35,379 bases of DNA from Leptolyngbyaceae cyanobacterium M33_DOE_097 (GCA_015296075.1 DVDV01000059.1:1-35379); one strand, 5' to 3'; positions 16,162 through 25,125 are shown, counted from the first letter of the stretch. Translations and numbers: made by a program. The notes: generated from the letters alone by a model not told the origin.

Positions 16162-17031
16162 GTGACTGATAAGCGCCAAAATCGTTGGATGGTAAATTTG
16201 CTAATTATTCTGGGTCTGATTTCCTTCGTGGGGATCTCAGCCTATCCCCTCTTTAGCATGATGCAATCAAGCGATGTCAGCCAGGTTGCCAATACCCCAT
16301 CGCCAACCCAGTCTGCCAGCCCTCAAGTCAATCGCGGCGAGCTAGAAGCTCAGGCCAAGGGGTACGAAGCGTTACTCAAACAAGAACCTGACAACCAGAC
16401 AGCTCTGCGAGAGTTAGTGCGCGTCAAAGCTCAGCTTAAAGACACCGAGGGCGCGATCGCCCCACTCGAACGGCTGGTTAAGCTGAATCCAGGCACAACT
16501 GACTACTCAGTATTGCTAGCTCAAGTCAAGCAAGAATCGGGCGATGCGGAAGGAGCAGCCCAAATCTATCGTGATGTCTTAAAAGCAGAACCCGGTAACG
16601 TTAAAGCTTTAGACGGTTATTCCTTCTTGTTGGTGCAACAAGACCAGGCTGATAGGGCGATCGCGATGCTGCAAGACACCTTAAAATCAGCCACTCAGTT
16701 AAATAAAGCTAAACCTGGCAGCGTGGATGTCGTCGCAACTCACCTTTCATTGGGCTACGTCTACTCTAGCCAAAAGCAATATGACAAGGCGATCGCGGTT
16801 TACGACGACGCTTCTAAGGTAGACCCAAAAGATTTTCGCCCCGTTTTGAGAAAGGCGATCGTGTTACGCGAACAGGGCAAAACCGACGAAGCCAAAACCC
16901 TGTTTGAAAACGCTAAAAACCTCGCCCCTGTGGAGTATAAAGGCACCGTCGAGCGACTGGCTCAAGCACCTCAAGCATCCCCTTCGCCTGCTCCAACCGC
17001 TTCGCCTGCCGCTTCTCCCCCAGCTAAGTAG
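16162..17031 (+). CDS. TPR protein with N-terminal membrane anchor
   Basis: A 289-residue protein that starts at GTG with GAGG 7 bases upstream. One transmembrane segment, about residues 12-31, anchors it. Residues 55-265 hold about five tetratricopeptide repeats; visible examples include the YEALLKQEPDNQTALRELV type, LAQVKQESGDAEGAAQIYRD and the YDKAIAVYDDASKVDPKD type. The tail is Pro/Ala/Ser-rich with PSPAPTASPAASPP. Such proteins scaffold protein complexes at the membrane. In cyanobacteria many TPR proteins assist photosystem assembly, but nothing here identifies a partner. There is no operon context. Confidence 0.8.
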   Translation: MTDKRQNRWMVNLLIILGLISFVGISAYPLFSMMQSSDVSQVANTPSPTQSASPQVNRGELEAQAKGYEALLKQEPDNQTALRELVRVKAQLKDTEGAIAPLERLVKLNPGTTDYSVLLAQVKQESGDAEGAAQIYRDVLKAEPGNVKALDGYSFLLVQQDQADRAIAMLQDTLKSATQLNKAKPGSVDVVATHLSLGYVYSSQKQYDKAIAVYDDASKVDPKDFRPVLRKAIVLREQGKTDEAKTLFENAKNLAPVEYKGTVERLAQAPQASPSPAPTASPAASPPAK

Positions 17032-17233
17032 GGTAAAGATTCAGTCAATTGAGCCTGTAGCTGTTGAGCGCCGCAGGCTTCGCCCAGTTTTATAAAACCG
17101 TCGCGACCAACAACTATTCGGTTTTCTGCAATTCACTCTATTGTGGGATCCACCCATAATCCCCTAGCTGGAGGATGAGTAGATCCCCTCCTAGTTGTTA
17201 CCGTAAAGGTAGACGCGTGAGGCTTAGAAAACC

Positions 17234-17563
17234 ATGAAACGCAACATAGTTACCGGGTTAATAGCTATTCCATTGCTAGTTCAAGGGCTATTTGTGGCAC
17301 CAGTCAATGCCCAAGCAGGCGTTGACACTCAACAACTGCCTCAATCAGTAGTCAACGACCTACTGCGTAACGATTCACAAGACTTCTTCCGGCGTGGAAG
17401 GGAGGAGTTTGACCAACAAATTCATGATTTGCAAGAGCGGCAAGCGAAACCGCCTGGGGAAATTTTGCAGGTTAATCCTGAGCTAACCCCTACCCTAGAG
17501 CAACAGCTCAACGAGCTTTCCACACGCACCCATCGCTTCCCAGTAGAAGATCAACAGAAGTAA
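17234..17563 (+). CDS. Small secreted protein of unknown function
   Basis: A 109-residue protein with a clear signal peptide. It has a basic start MKRNI, a hydrophobic stretch to about residue 22, and a likely cleavage after VNA or AQA near residue 27-29. The mature part is charged and mostly helical by appearance, with FFRRGREEFDQQIHDLQ and PELTPTLEQQLNEL. It has no Cys and no motif I recognise. It would act in the periplasm or thylakoid lumen. It is convergent with the next gene, 9 bp between stop codons. Confidence 0.7.
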   Translation: MKRNIVTGLIAIPLLVQGLFVAPVNAQAGVDTQQLPQSVVNDLLRNDSQDFFRRGREEFDQQIHDLQERQAKPPGEILQVNPELTPTLEQQLNELSTRTHRFPVEDQQK

Positions 17564-17572
17564 GCCGATCGC

Positions 17573-17926
17573 CTAACGATCAGTAAGCAAAAACTCAAAC
17601 TCGGTTTGCAGCGATCGCATACTCCCAAACCGCGAAACCAGCAAGCTCTGGCTTCCGGCATCACTTAGGCGAGCCTTCCAGTAATCAATCGTGTCAGAGT
17701 TGTTTAACCAAAATTGAATCACTGCATTGATGGCCTGATCAATCTCCCAACCATGTCGGTAACTCACTTCTTCGACAGGTTTTAACACGGCATCTAACGT
17801 GCAGGCAAACGAGCCAAGATACTCTACGCCTGTCTTTGGACGGTTTTGCAATAGCGATTGCTGATGGTTAAAAAAATGCAGAACAGGCGATACGCCAAGA
17901 ATTTCAAACGTGTAGATCATAACCAA
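17573..17926 (-). CDS. Hypothetical protein, cyanobacterial type
   Basis: A 117-residue soluble protein without signal or membrane segments. It starts MVMIYTFEILGVSPVLHFFN; an ATG two codons in is an alternative start. There is a Trp/aromatic-rich centre, HGWEIDQAINAVIQFWLNNS. I do not recognise the family. Codon use and HIP1 content match the neighbours, and the coding frame is clean, so it is likely real. It is transcribed alone on the minus strand. Confidence 0.6.
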   Translation of the reverse strand: MVMIYTFEILGVSPVLHFFNHQQSLLQNRPKTGVEYLGSFACTLDAVLKPVEEVSYRHGWEIDQAINAVIQFWLNNSDTIDYWKARLSDAGSQSLLVSRFGSMRSLQTEFEFLLTDR

Positions 17927-18104
17927 AGAACGTATGGAAGATTACAAAGGGATTTGAAGAATGGATTTTAATGAAGCGAACTAAAGTTTGACACCTATTT
18001 GTAAAGCAGTCTTAACCATTTAGTGCTAATCCTATGAGAGTGCTAAAAAATAGAACTCGTAACCTTTTCAGCGACTGTGTCCCTCTTTACCGTGATGACT
18101 TAAA

Positions 18105-19424
18105 TTGAACTATTTTATCGGGCTTGACTTTGGAACATCCGGTGCGCGTGTCGCTCTGATTGACGCACAGAAAACGTTACTATTTCAAACTGGGCAACGC
18201 TTTGAGGCAGGTGAACACGATCGCCCGGTAGCATGGCAAGAACTACTCTTTTCTCTCTTAGCTGAAATTCCAGAAGAGTATCGCCAGACCGCCACCGCGA
18301 TCGAGATCGATGGTACGTCCTCCACCGTATTACTCTGCGATGTCGTTGGGCAGCCAATCGCCGCTCCGCTGCTCTATCACGATGGGCGTGGAGTTGATCA
18401 GCTATCTACCCTGCAACTGCTATTGGCAAAGTATCCCGATACGCCCACAAAAGATATTGTCTTAAGTTCGACTTCTAGCCTTGCCAAGTTGCTCTGGCTC
18501 TGTCAGCACACCGATGCGGCAAAAGCGCATTATCTTTTACATCAAGCGGATTGGTTGGGGTTTTTGCTACATGGACAACTCGGCATCAGTGATTACCACA
18601 ACAGTCTCAAATTAGGCTATGACGTTCAACACCTTACATATCCAGACTGGTTCCAACCAATCCATGAGTTATTGCAACAGCGCGGCGCAAACCACTTAAA
18701 GCTACCCCAGGTCAAAATTCCCGGTCAGGCGATCGCGTCCGTTCTACCGATGGTAGCCATTTCGTTGGATCTGCCAAAGCAATGTAAAGTCTGCGCTGGT
18801 ACAACTGATAGCAATGCCGCTTTTTTTGCAAGTGGGGCCAGCCAACCGGGGGAAGCCGTCACATCTCTGGGGTCAACTTTAGTGCTCAAGTTACTCAGCG
18901 AAACACCCGTTAATAGTCGCGCTCACGGCATCTATAGCCACCGCTGGGGCGATCTGTGGCTCGTGGGTGGGGCTTCTAATACGGGTGGAGCCGTTTTGCA
19001 ACACTTTTTCAGCCCAGAGGAGTTGACGACCCTGAGCCAAAAAATTCCAGTTGGCGAACCCAGCCCGCTCGATTACTACCCCCTGCTGCAACCCGGAGAA
19101 CGATTTCCAATGAACGATCCACAACTTGCGCCTCGACTTGAGCCGCGCCCAGAAGATCCAGTTGCCTTTCTGCATGGTTTGTTAGAAAGCATTGGACGCA
19201 TTGAGCGCGAGGGGTATCGTCTGTTAGAACAACTGGGTGCCTCGCCTTTAAAGCGGGTCTACACGGCTGGTGGGGGGGCAGCCAATTTACAATGGCAGCA
19301 GATTCGCGATCGCCTGTTAGGGGTTCCCGTTCAGCCTGCCACTCAAACCGAAGCGGCCTATGGAGCAGCGTGCCTAGCATTAAACGGCTGGTTGCAATCC
19401 TGTACACAGGATCCATGCTCATGA
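18105..19424 (+). CDS. FGGY kinase, D-ribulose kinase-like
   Basis: A 439-residue sugar kinase of the FGGY family. The N-terminal phosphate-binding motif is FIGLDFGTSGAR, followed by IEIDGTSSTVLLCD and PLLYHDGRG. The catalytic Asp is in CAGTTDSNAAFFASGA, and the C-terminal ADENOSINE-type motif is VYTAGGGAANLQWQQIRDRL (core TAGGGAANLQW). The start is TTG: no in-frame ATG precedes the conserved DFGTSG motif closely enough. The short length and sequence resemble the cyanobacterial/plant group shown in Synechococcus elongatus and Arabidopsis (XK-1) to phosphorylate D-ribulose. It would feed ribulose into the pentose phosphate and Calvin pathways. It stands alone. Confidence 0.82.
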   Translation: MNYFIGLDFGTSGARVALIDAQKTLLFQTGQRFEAGEHDRPVAWQELLFSLLAEIPEEYRQTATAIEIDGTSSTVLLCDVVGQPIAAPLLYHDGRGVDQLSTLQLLLAKYPDTPTKDIVLSSTSSLAKLLWLCQHTDAAKAHYLLHQADWLGFLLHGQLGISDYHNSLKLGYDVQHLTYPDWFQPIHELLQQRGANHLKLPQVKIPGQAIASVLPMVAISLDLPKQCKVCAGTTDSNAAFFASGASQPGEAVTSLGSTLVLKLLSETPVNSRAHGIYSHRWGDLWLVGGASNTGGAVLQHFFSPEELTTLSQKIPVGEPSPLDYYPLLQPGERFPMNDPQLAPRLEPRPEDPVAFLHGLLESIGRIEREGYRLLEQLGASPLKRVYTAGGGAANLQWQQIRDRLLGVPVQPATQTEAAYGAACLALNGWLQSCTQDPCS

Positions 19425-19628
19425 AAAGATGAATGGGATAAGCTTGTAGCAATAGGGATATTCCGGGGAATCTTAAGTTAAATGATAGAAATTAAGAATT
19501 GAGCTGTTATTTAAAGTTAGGAACGATATTTTACTCTAACGCTAGACAAACCTGAAAATTGTCGTGTAGCTTGTGATGTCCACCCAAAGTAGTTTGCTCA
19601 TTAGCCCGGACTTGAAGGAAGTCAGACT

Positions 19629-21596
19629 ATGCTTGTCTGTTTGCAATGTGGATTTGAAAACCCCAATAGCAATAAGTTTTGCCAGGAATGTGGGGCTTCT
19701 CTGACCCAAAACACGTGTCCAGAATGCAATAGCCTCGTTCCGTTTGACGCACTTAACTGTCAATCATGCGGTGCGATCGCGGGTGTGATTTGGCGGGCAA
19801 TTGTGCTGGGCAGCAAGAAACCGAGCGACGCTGCAAACTCCGTCCCTTGCATCAAGACAACCGATTTTCTCGATTTTCAACAACGCTACAAACTGCTTGA
19901 AGCATTGCAACCCGCCTCTGAAATGGGTGTCTCAGCCAGGGTAATTGACTGTCACCCCCTTCAGCTTTCGCTCCTCGAAGCCTTTGCCCGACAAGAAGCC
20001 GAAGAGGCTGGCAGCGGTTTTAGTGTCAATTCTTTAGCGGTGCCGCCCAGTGCCCAGCCTTATTTAGAACTGGGTAGCCAGTTTCATCAAGCGGTGCCCG
20101 CGATTCATGATGCCTGGTTTCAAGAAGGGCAAGAGATTTTGCTGCTGGTCGATCGCTCTGGGCTACCCGGTATGATCGAGCTGTGGCAAGATAACACACT
20201 GGAAATGCCTCAGATTCAACTGCTCCAGTGGATGTATGAAATGGTCGAGCTTTGGGAAGCGCTCGAACCCTGGAACTGCCAGCAAAGCTTACTAGAGTTA
20301 GAAAACCTCAAAGTCGGTGAAGACAATGCCCTGTGTTTACAACAGCTCTACTTCACACCTAGCGGAGTAAAATTTACGCTTTCTGACTTAGGGCATGTTT
20401 GGCATCGTCTGTTTGATGAATCTCAAAGGACTCATTTTGGCAACATCTCGCTGTTACTGGCAGATGTTGATAATGGTAAGCTGACTGCCCCATTTGAGGT
20501 GCGATCGCGGATTGAGGTGATCGCGCAAGAGCTACAAGCGGAAATGGACAACCCATCCCGCGAATTTAATGACCTCGCTGCCTTACTAGATATGGATACA
20601 GATGCGGATGATCTCCCAGTGACTAGCGTGCCCCAACCAGCCGTTCCTACGGGTACGCCAATTGAGCTAGCTAACGTGGCACCCACTCCAGTCAGTAGTG
20701 ACGATGAGCACGAAACCGACACCGAGCCAACCGTCGTCTTACCCATGCAGCTTTTTAGCCTTGATGATGTGGGTCGCACCGATGTCGGTCGGCAACGACA
20801 GCACAACGAAGATTACTACGGCATTGAGACACAAGTAACACGGCTTGAAAGCCCCACTGGAAAGACTTTACACGTTCGTAATCTCTACATCCTCTGTGAT
20901 GGCATGGGGGGGCAAGCAGATGGCGAAATTGCTAGCACAATGGCAGTCGATACTCTGCGTCGTTATTTCAAACAGCACTGGCAGAGCCAACCTTTTAACG
21001 AAACCAACGGCAAGCTGCCACCGTCGCAGATCTTAAATGAAGCCATTCAGCAGGCGAATAAGGCGATTTACGACGTTAACCAGCAAAATGCTCGCTCTGG
21101 CATCGGGCGGATGGGCACGACTCTGGTGATGGCCTTAATTTCAGATGCAGAGCTAGCGATCGCCAATGTCGGTGACAGCCGCCTCTATCGCTACACCCGC
21201 AAGCGAGGTTTAGAGCAACTCACGGTTGATCACGAAGTCGGGCAACGCGAGATCCAACGGGGGGTCGATGCCGAGATTGCCTATGCCCGTCCAGATGCTT
21301 ATCAACTCACCCAAGCCCTTGGCCCCAGAGACGAAAACTTTGTCAAACCCGATTTGCACTACCTTGAGCTAAACGAAGACTCCTTGTTGTTGCTCTGCTC
21401 CGATGGGCTGTCTGACAATGACCTGCTCGAAACTCATTGCAAAACTCATATTGAGCCACTCTTGAGTTCCCAAACCAATTTAGAGCAAGGGGTGAACAAG
21501 CTGATTGAGCTAGCCAACGAATACAACGGGCACGATAACATCACGGCGATCGCGATTCGAGCCAAAGTGCGGCCTAACCTTGCCCATCTCAGGTAA
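19629..21596 (+). CDS. PP2C Ser/Thr phosphatase with zinc ribbons
   Basis: A 655-residue protein. Two zinc ribbons open it: CLQCGFENPNSNKFCQECG (residues 4-22) and CPECNSLVPFDALNCQSCG. A middle region of about 300 residues has no recognised motif. The PP2C domain begins near 378 with TDVGRQRQHNEDYYG and continues with LCDGMGGQADGE (near 423), GTTLVMALI, NVGDSRLYRY, LTQALGPRD and CSDGLSDND, ending in GHDNITAIAI. The acidic metal ligands are all present, so it should be an active Mn/Mg-dependent phosphatase. GGAAG precedes the ATG. The partner kinase gene follows 4 bases after the stop, so the two are almost certainly cotranscribed as a phospho-signalling pair. Confidence 0.9.
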   Translation: MLVCLQCGFENPNSNKFCQECGASLTQNTCPECNSLVPFDALNCQSCGAIAGVIWRAIVLGSKKPSDAANSVPCIKTTDFLDFQQRYKLLEALQPASEMGVSARVIDCHPLQLSLLEAFARQEAEEAGSGFSVNSLAVPPSAQPYLELGSQFHQAVPAIHDAWFQEGQEILLLVDRSGLPGMIELWQDNTLEMPQIQLLQWMYEMVELWEALEPWNCQQSLLELENLKVGEDNALCLQQLYFTPSGVKFTLSDLGHVWHRLFDESQRTHFGNISLLLADVDNGKLTAPFEVRSRIEVIAQELQAEMDNPSREFNDLAALLDMDTDADDLPVTSVPQPAVPTGTPIELANVAPTPVSSDDEHETDTEPTVVLPMQLFSLDDVGRTDVGRQRQHNEDYYGIETQVTRLESPTGKTLHVRNLYILCDGMGGQADGEIASTMAVDTLRRYFKQHWQSQPFNETNGKLPPSQILNEAIQQANKAIYDVNQQNARSGIGRMGTTLVMALISDAELAIANVGDSRLYRYTRKRGLEQLTVDHEVGQREIQRGVDAEIAYARPDAYQLTQALGPRDENFVKPDLHYLELNEDSLLLLCSDGLSDNDLLETHCKTHIEPLLSSQTNLEQGVNKLIELANEYNGHDNITAIAIRAKVRPNLAHLR

Positions 21597-21600
21597 GGGA

Positions 21601-22896
21601 ATGGTCATTTTGACCTTGCTAGATGCTCAGACACGGGCGATCGTCAAGACCTGGCGGTTTCAGCAGGCGACGATTCGGGTTGGGCGGGCACCCGACAATC
21701 ACATTGTGGTTTCCGATATTTTGGTGTCGCGCTACCACCTTGAGTTGCACGCTGTTCGCCCGGAGCAAGTGCGAGGTCGCAAAGCTGCCCATTCTGGCTG
21801 GGAGATTGTCAACCACAGCGGCAACGGCACCTTCTTAAACGGTTACCTGATAAACCGGGCTGTTTTGCCAGCCAAGGGCGAGTTACGGCTGGCTCAGTCG
21901 GGGCCATTCTTACAGTTTGAGATTCAGGCTGAGCGGTCACCCGTCCTTACAGAAAAAGCACAAGCTGCCAAAAAGTCACCGCAGCTCCCGGTGATTGTCC
22001 GTCCAATCGAGCTTTCACAGGTTTTTTGTCAGCATCGCGGTAATCACCCGGATCAGCTTTTTTGCATTCACTGTGGTCAACCCCTCAAAGTTGAGAAAAC
22101 CATTCGCCAATACCAATTCATTCGGCCCCTAGCCCGTGGCGGTATGGGCACCACTTACCTGGTTTGGCGATCGACCAACGCCGCAACCGGTCTAACGCCC
22201 CAACGTGGCGACCTCCTGGTTCTCAAAGAAATGAATGCGGATGTTGCTCACATTCCCAAAGCCCAAGAATTGTTTGAGCGAGAAGCCACCGTCTTGCGAA
22301 ACCTCCAACATCCAGGCATCCCGCGCTTTTATGACTTCTTTGTCGAAGGCAACAAGAAGTACCTCGTGATGGAGTTGATTCACGGACTTGATTTAGAGCA
22401 GAAGGTGCGTCAGACAGGAGCCGTTCCGCTAGCGCAGGCGATCGCCTGGATGATACAAACCTGCGACGTGCTGAGCTATCTACATAGTCGCCCAACGCCC
22501 GTCATTCACCGAGATATTAAACCGAGCAACTTACTCGTGCAGCACCGTGACCAGCGCATTGTGGTACTTGATTTTGGTGCCGTCAAAGCCGTTGGGATGC
22601 CACCCGACACTCGCATTGGGGCTGAGGGCTATAGCGCACCAGAGCAAGCACAGGGTCGGCCCACGATTCAGTCTGACTTGTATGCGGTTGGCACGACGCT
22701 TGTGTTTATTCTCACCGGACTGTCACCCAGTCGCTTTTATCAAAAAGAAGCAAGCGGTTATCGCCTCTGCTTAGACGAGGTAAACCGCATCCCTCTGCGC
22801 GTGCGCCAGGTGATTGAGCAGGTCACAGCTCCACACCCCGGCGATCGCCCAGCATCAGCAACCGAACTGGCTCAAGCCCTGGCTGCCAGCCTCTAA
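21601..22896 (+). CDS. FHA-domain Ser/Thr protein kinase
   Basis: A 431-residue cytosolic kinase. Residues 10-105 form an FHA phosphothreonine-binding domain: IRVGRAPDNHIVVSDILVSRYHLEL (core VGRAPDNHI, SRYHLEL) and NGTFLNGYLI. A partial zinc ribbon (FCQHRGNHPDQLFCIHCGQPL) leads to the Hanks-type kinase domain. This has the glycine loop LARGGMGTTY, the ATP-binding Lys in VLKEM, catalytic HRDIKPSNLL, metal-binding DFGAVK and the APEQAQG activation-segment end. Every catalytic residue is present. The ATG at 21601 is 4 bases after the phosphatase stop, and I prefer it to an upstream TTG. Kinase and phosphatase probably set the phosphorylation of a shared target. Confidence 0.9.
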   Translation: MVILTLLDAQTRAIVKTWRFQQATIRVGRAPDNHIVVSDILVSRYHLELHAVRPEQVRGRKAAHSGWEIVNHSGNGTFLNGYLINRAVLPAKGELRLAQSGPFLQFEIQAERSPVLTEKAQAAKKSPQLPVIVRPIELSQVFCQHRGNHPDQLFCIHCGQPLKVEKTIRQYQFIRPLARGGMGTTYLVWRSTNAATGLTPQRGDLLVLKEMNADVAHIPKAQELFEREATVLRNLQHPGIPRFYDFFVEGNKKYLVMELIHGLDLEQKVRQTGAVPLAQAIAWMIQTCDVLSYLHSRPTPVIHRDIKPSNLLVQHRDQRIVVLDFGAVKAVGMPPDTRIGAEGYSAPEQAQGRPTIQSDLYAVGTTLVFILTGLSPSRFYQKEASGYRLCLDEVNRIPLRVRQVIEQVTAPHPGDRPASATELAQALAASL

Positions 22897-24071
22897 TATG
22901 CGGATGCAGGAGCGGCAACAGAACGGGACTGAAGGCTGCTAAACGGTCGCGCCAGGGGTTCCCCCACAAAAATACCCTGTCCTGGCCAGGCCACACTCTT
23001 CCAATAGGCTTCGATCAGGGTTTCCCCCCGCAGGTAGTGATACATGGCAATCCCAGGGTGGGGAAACTTTTGCGGAAAGTTGCAGGGTTCCACCACCGTG
23101 CCATAACTTCCAGTCGCACCTGCTTCTAGCCAGCGCAAACTACTCATTTGGGGACTGTCGGTGAGCATACCGCCCAGCGATGTCAGGTGGTCGGCGATCG
23201 CTCCCGGCAAAAACTGATTTGTTTCCAGCTTTTGCACCTGAGCAATGCCCGTAAAGTAGAACATCACATCGGCTTTACCTTCTAACATATTGGTTCGCAC
23301 CACCTGAATCTTGAACTGATCACTCAGGTACTTCACCACTTGAGCGTAGATAGCAGCCCGTACCCCCCGATCGCGGTCGTTCGTCTCAACGAGATAGGCC
23401 GTCCCGATTGGAAAGGTGCCACCAGACGACACCCCCCGGTCAATCAACGCTTTGGCTTGCTCAAAATTTGTTGCCGCGATCGCCATCGTCGGACGCACCT
23501 TTAAATCGGTATAGGGATGCTGACTCTGGCTATTGAAATAAGGGTTGCGCTTCGTTTCCTGGCACCCCGTCGCACAAAAAGATGGGTCAAACCCAAAAGT
23601 AAACGCTGCCGTAATCGACATGCAGCCAACTCGGTAAGGTGCAGCCCAGGTTAGAGCCAATGCCTGAACATAGTTTGGCAGTTGAGCATCAATCCGTTGC
23701 TTCAATTGTTGAAACTCATCCAGTGACAACTCAACGCGATCAGGTGGAAAACGCACCGAAATGAGGTTATTAGCCGGAATATTTCGCTGCTTGAGGTAGT
23801 ATTCCGCAATTTCAACGCTGAGAGGATCCTCTAGATTAACGATGACTGCTAGCTCTTTAGCGGTTAACCACGGCTCGACAGGAGTAGGAGTCAGCCAATT
23901 AGAAATAGCCCGACAACCCGATACTGAAACGAGCAAAACGATTGCAAATAAAGCACTCAGGCGGATTGGCGATCGCCCCCCTCTAAAATGGAGGCGATGC
24001 ACTCGTCGCCAAAACCAATTGAGATCCGACAACAGGACAATAACAGAGCGCCGCAGGCGGTTTAAGTTCAT
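22893..24071 (-). CDS. TIGR03790 family lipoprotein
   Basis: A 392-residue protein of the TIGR03790 family, unknown in function. It has NLEDPLSVEIAEYYLKQRNIP, ISVRFPPDRVELSLDEF and the C-terminal GATGSYGTVVEPCNFPQKFP (core GSYGTVVEPC). The long N-terminus is basic, then hydrophobic, with a lipobox-like VSGC at about residue 53, so it is probably an exported lipoprotein. Its stop overlaps the kinase stop tail to tail by four bases (22893-22896). Overlap of convergent ends may couple transcription by antisense reading. Confidence 0.78.
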   Translation of the reverse strand: MNLNRLRRSVIVLLSDLNWFWRRVHRLHFRGGRSPIRLSALFAIVLLVSVSGCRAISNWLTPTPVEPWLTAKELAVIVNLEDPLSVEIAEYYLKQRNIPANNLISVRFPPDRVELSLDEFQQLKQRIDAQLPNYVQALALTWAAPYRVGCMSITAAFTFGFDPSFCATGCQETKRNPYFNSQSQHPYTDLKVRPTMAIAATNFEQAKALIDRGVSSGGTFPIGTAYLVETNDRDRGVRAAIYAQVVKYLSDQFKIQVVRTNMLEGKADVMFYFTGIAQVQKLETNQFLPGAIADHLTSLGGMLTDSPQMSSLRWLEAGATGSYGTVVEPCNFPQKFPHPGIAMYHYLRGETLIEAYWKSVAWPGQGIFVGEPLARPFSSLQSRSVAAPASAY

Positions 24072-24553
24072 CGACTAACCAGGCAAAAAGAAAATAGACA
24101 TTTAGTTACCCAGTTAAGTTGCATAGAATGCGTTGACTAGGGTTCTTGCCTTCCAGCTGTTAGATCCACCGAATAAATGCGCGATCTAGCCTCGGTTTCT
24201 GCCTTAAACAAAGAAAGACACCGCAGGCGTGAGCAACCTCGCGATCGCGGACAAGCAAAGGAAATCAGGCAATCAAGTTTGAATTGTAAATGCCAGATGG
24301 ATCAGCCGTCACTCGCCCAATCAGAGCAAGATCAATGGATTTCAGAAAAATTCTGCGACCGGGTCTGCCATTCACGCAATTACACCCTGCTGCTTCAATG
24401 CCAATGCAGACACCCTACCTTTTCACTGTAGCTGATAAGGCAGAGCAACAATCCTGAAAAGTAGGGATTAAATCAGGTCAATCCTTATGAAGTGGGTTGA
24501 AATGCTGAACCTGCACAACCAGGAAGTGATTCATGCCACTTAATTCGCGCTCT
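24072..24553. other. Gene-free region with a spaced inverted repeat
   Basis: About 480 bases between the TIGR03790 start and the perR stop. An 84-codon frame at 24177-24431 has no protein-like character, and I reject it. An inverted pair, CCCTACCTTTTCA (24413-24425) and TGAAAAGTAGGG (24455-24466), matches but for one extra base and encloses 29 bases. It could be a transcript structure near the perR 3' end or a degenerate insertion. Nothing else is evident. Confidence 0.5.
24413..24466. repeat. Spaced inverted repeat
   Basis: The arms are CCCTACCTTTTCA and TGAAAAGTAGGG, complementary over 12 positions with one bulged base. They are separated by 29 bases. There is no T-run on either side, so it is not a standard terminator. 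It lies about 90 bp beyond the perR stop on the minus strand. Confidence 0.5.
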
Positions 24554-24973
24554 TTAGGGCTGGCAGCGATCGCACACACCTTTAATCGTGACTTCGTACT
24601 TTTCTGCCTTTAGCCCCGTTCGCAGCTTGTTAAAATCAACCCGTTGCACCGCTTCCCAGTCAACGTCTTCAATTGCCCCGCAGTGAGTGCAGAGAAAGTG
24701 GTGATGCAACCCAATGTTGGCATCGTAGCGAGAAACCCCTTCTTCTAATAGCACTTCGCGCACTAAACCCACTTCTCGTAAGGCTTGCAGCGCCGCATAA
24801 ATTGTCGCCTGAGAAGAAGTCGGCACCTCTTTGTTTAAGTCGGTATGCAGTTGCTCAACTGTAGGGTGATCGTGACGCGCTAACAAGTTGGCATACACGG
24901 CATAGCGCTGAGGAGTCACCCGCAGCTTCTTGCTCTTTAAGGTTTGAACGATTTCGTTAGCCTGCCACTGCAT
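24554..24973 (-). CDS. perR: PerR-type Fur family peroxide regulator
   Basis: A 139-residue regulator. The winged-helix part has RVTPQRYAVYANLLARHDHPTVEQL, core RVTPQRYAVY, and SSQATIYAALQALREVGLV. The metal domain has RYDAN, the HHHFLCTHCG cluster and the final CDRC (structural Zn Cys4). The residue after the CTHCG motif that distinguishes PerR from Fur aligns as Asp (IEDVDW), as in Bacillus PerR Asp104. It senses peroxide by metal-catalysed oxidation. I chose the ATG at 24973; an upstream TTG at 24991 adds six residues. It diverges from a peroxiredoxin gene, the arrangement known in Synechocystis (slr1738/sll1621), so it probably represses both. Confidence 0.9.
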   Translation of the reverse strand: MQWQANEIVQTLKSKKLRVTPQRYAVYANLLARHDHPTVEQLHTDLNKEVPTSSQATIYAALQALREVGLVREVLLEEGVSRYDANIGLHHHFLCTHCGAIEDVDWEAVQRVDFNKLRTGLKAEKYEVTIKGVCDRCQP

Positions 24974-25064
24974 AACCGTAATAAAACCCAATCTGAAAAA
25001 GGAATGATTTATTAGTTCTAATTATAAAACGTTCTTCTTAAGAATTCAAAGCAAACAAAAGCTA

Positions 25065-25093
25065 CAATAATAATTAAGTATTTATTACTATTG
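25065..25093. promoter_or_regulatory. Imperfect 29-base AT-rich palindrome
   Basis: The sequence from CAATAATAAT to TACTATTG is an imperfect inverted repeat, with 11 of 14 pairs complementary by hand count. It lies in the perR-peroxiredoxin intergenic region, just before the perfect palindrome at 25103. It may be a second operator or a promoter element. AT-rich background makes this uncertain. Confidence 0.35.
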
Positions 25094-25102
25094 CATCATT
25101 CT

Positions 25103-25125
25103 TAAATCAGAATTATTCTGATTTA
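25103..25125. promoter_or_regulatory. PerR/Fur-type operator
   Basis: A perfect inverted repeat of 11-bp arms around one base. Its core TCAGAATTATTCTGA is a 7-1-7 Fur-family operator. It lies between the divergent perR and peroxiredoxin genes, 84 bp before the peroxiredoxin ATG. Both genes are probably controlled from it. It differs from the Fur box at 35365-35379 only at positions 2 and 14. Confidence 0.7.

Noticed and set aside
24177-24431. 84-codon open frame between TIGR03790 and perR
   Set aside because: No protein-like pattern, no ribosome-binding site and no family resemblance; composition is like the surrounding intergenic DNA.
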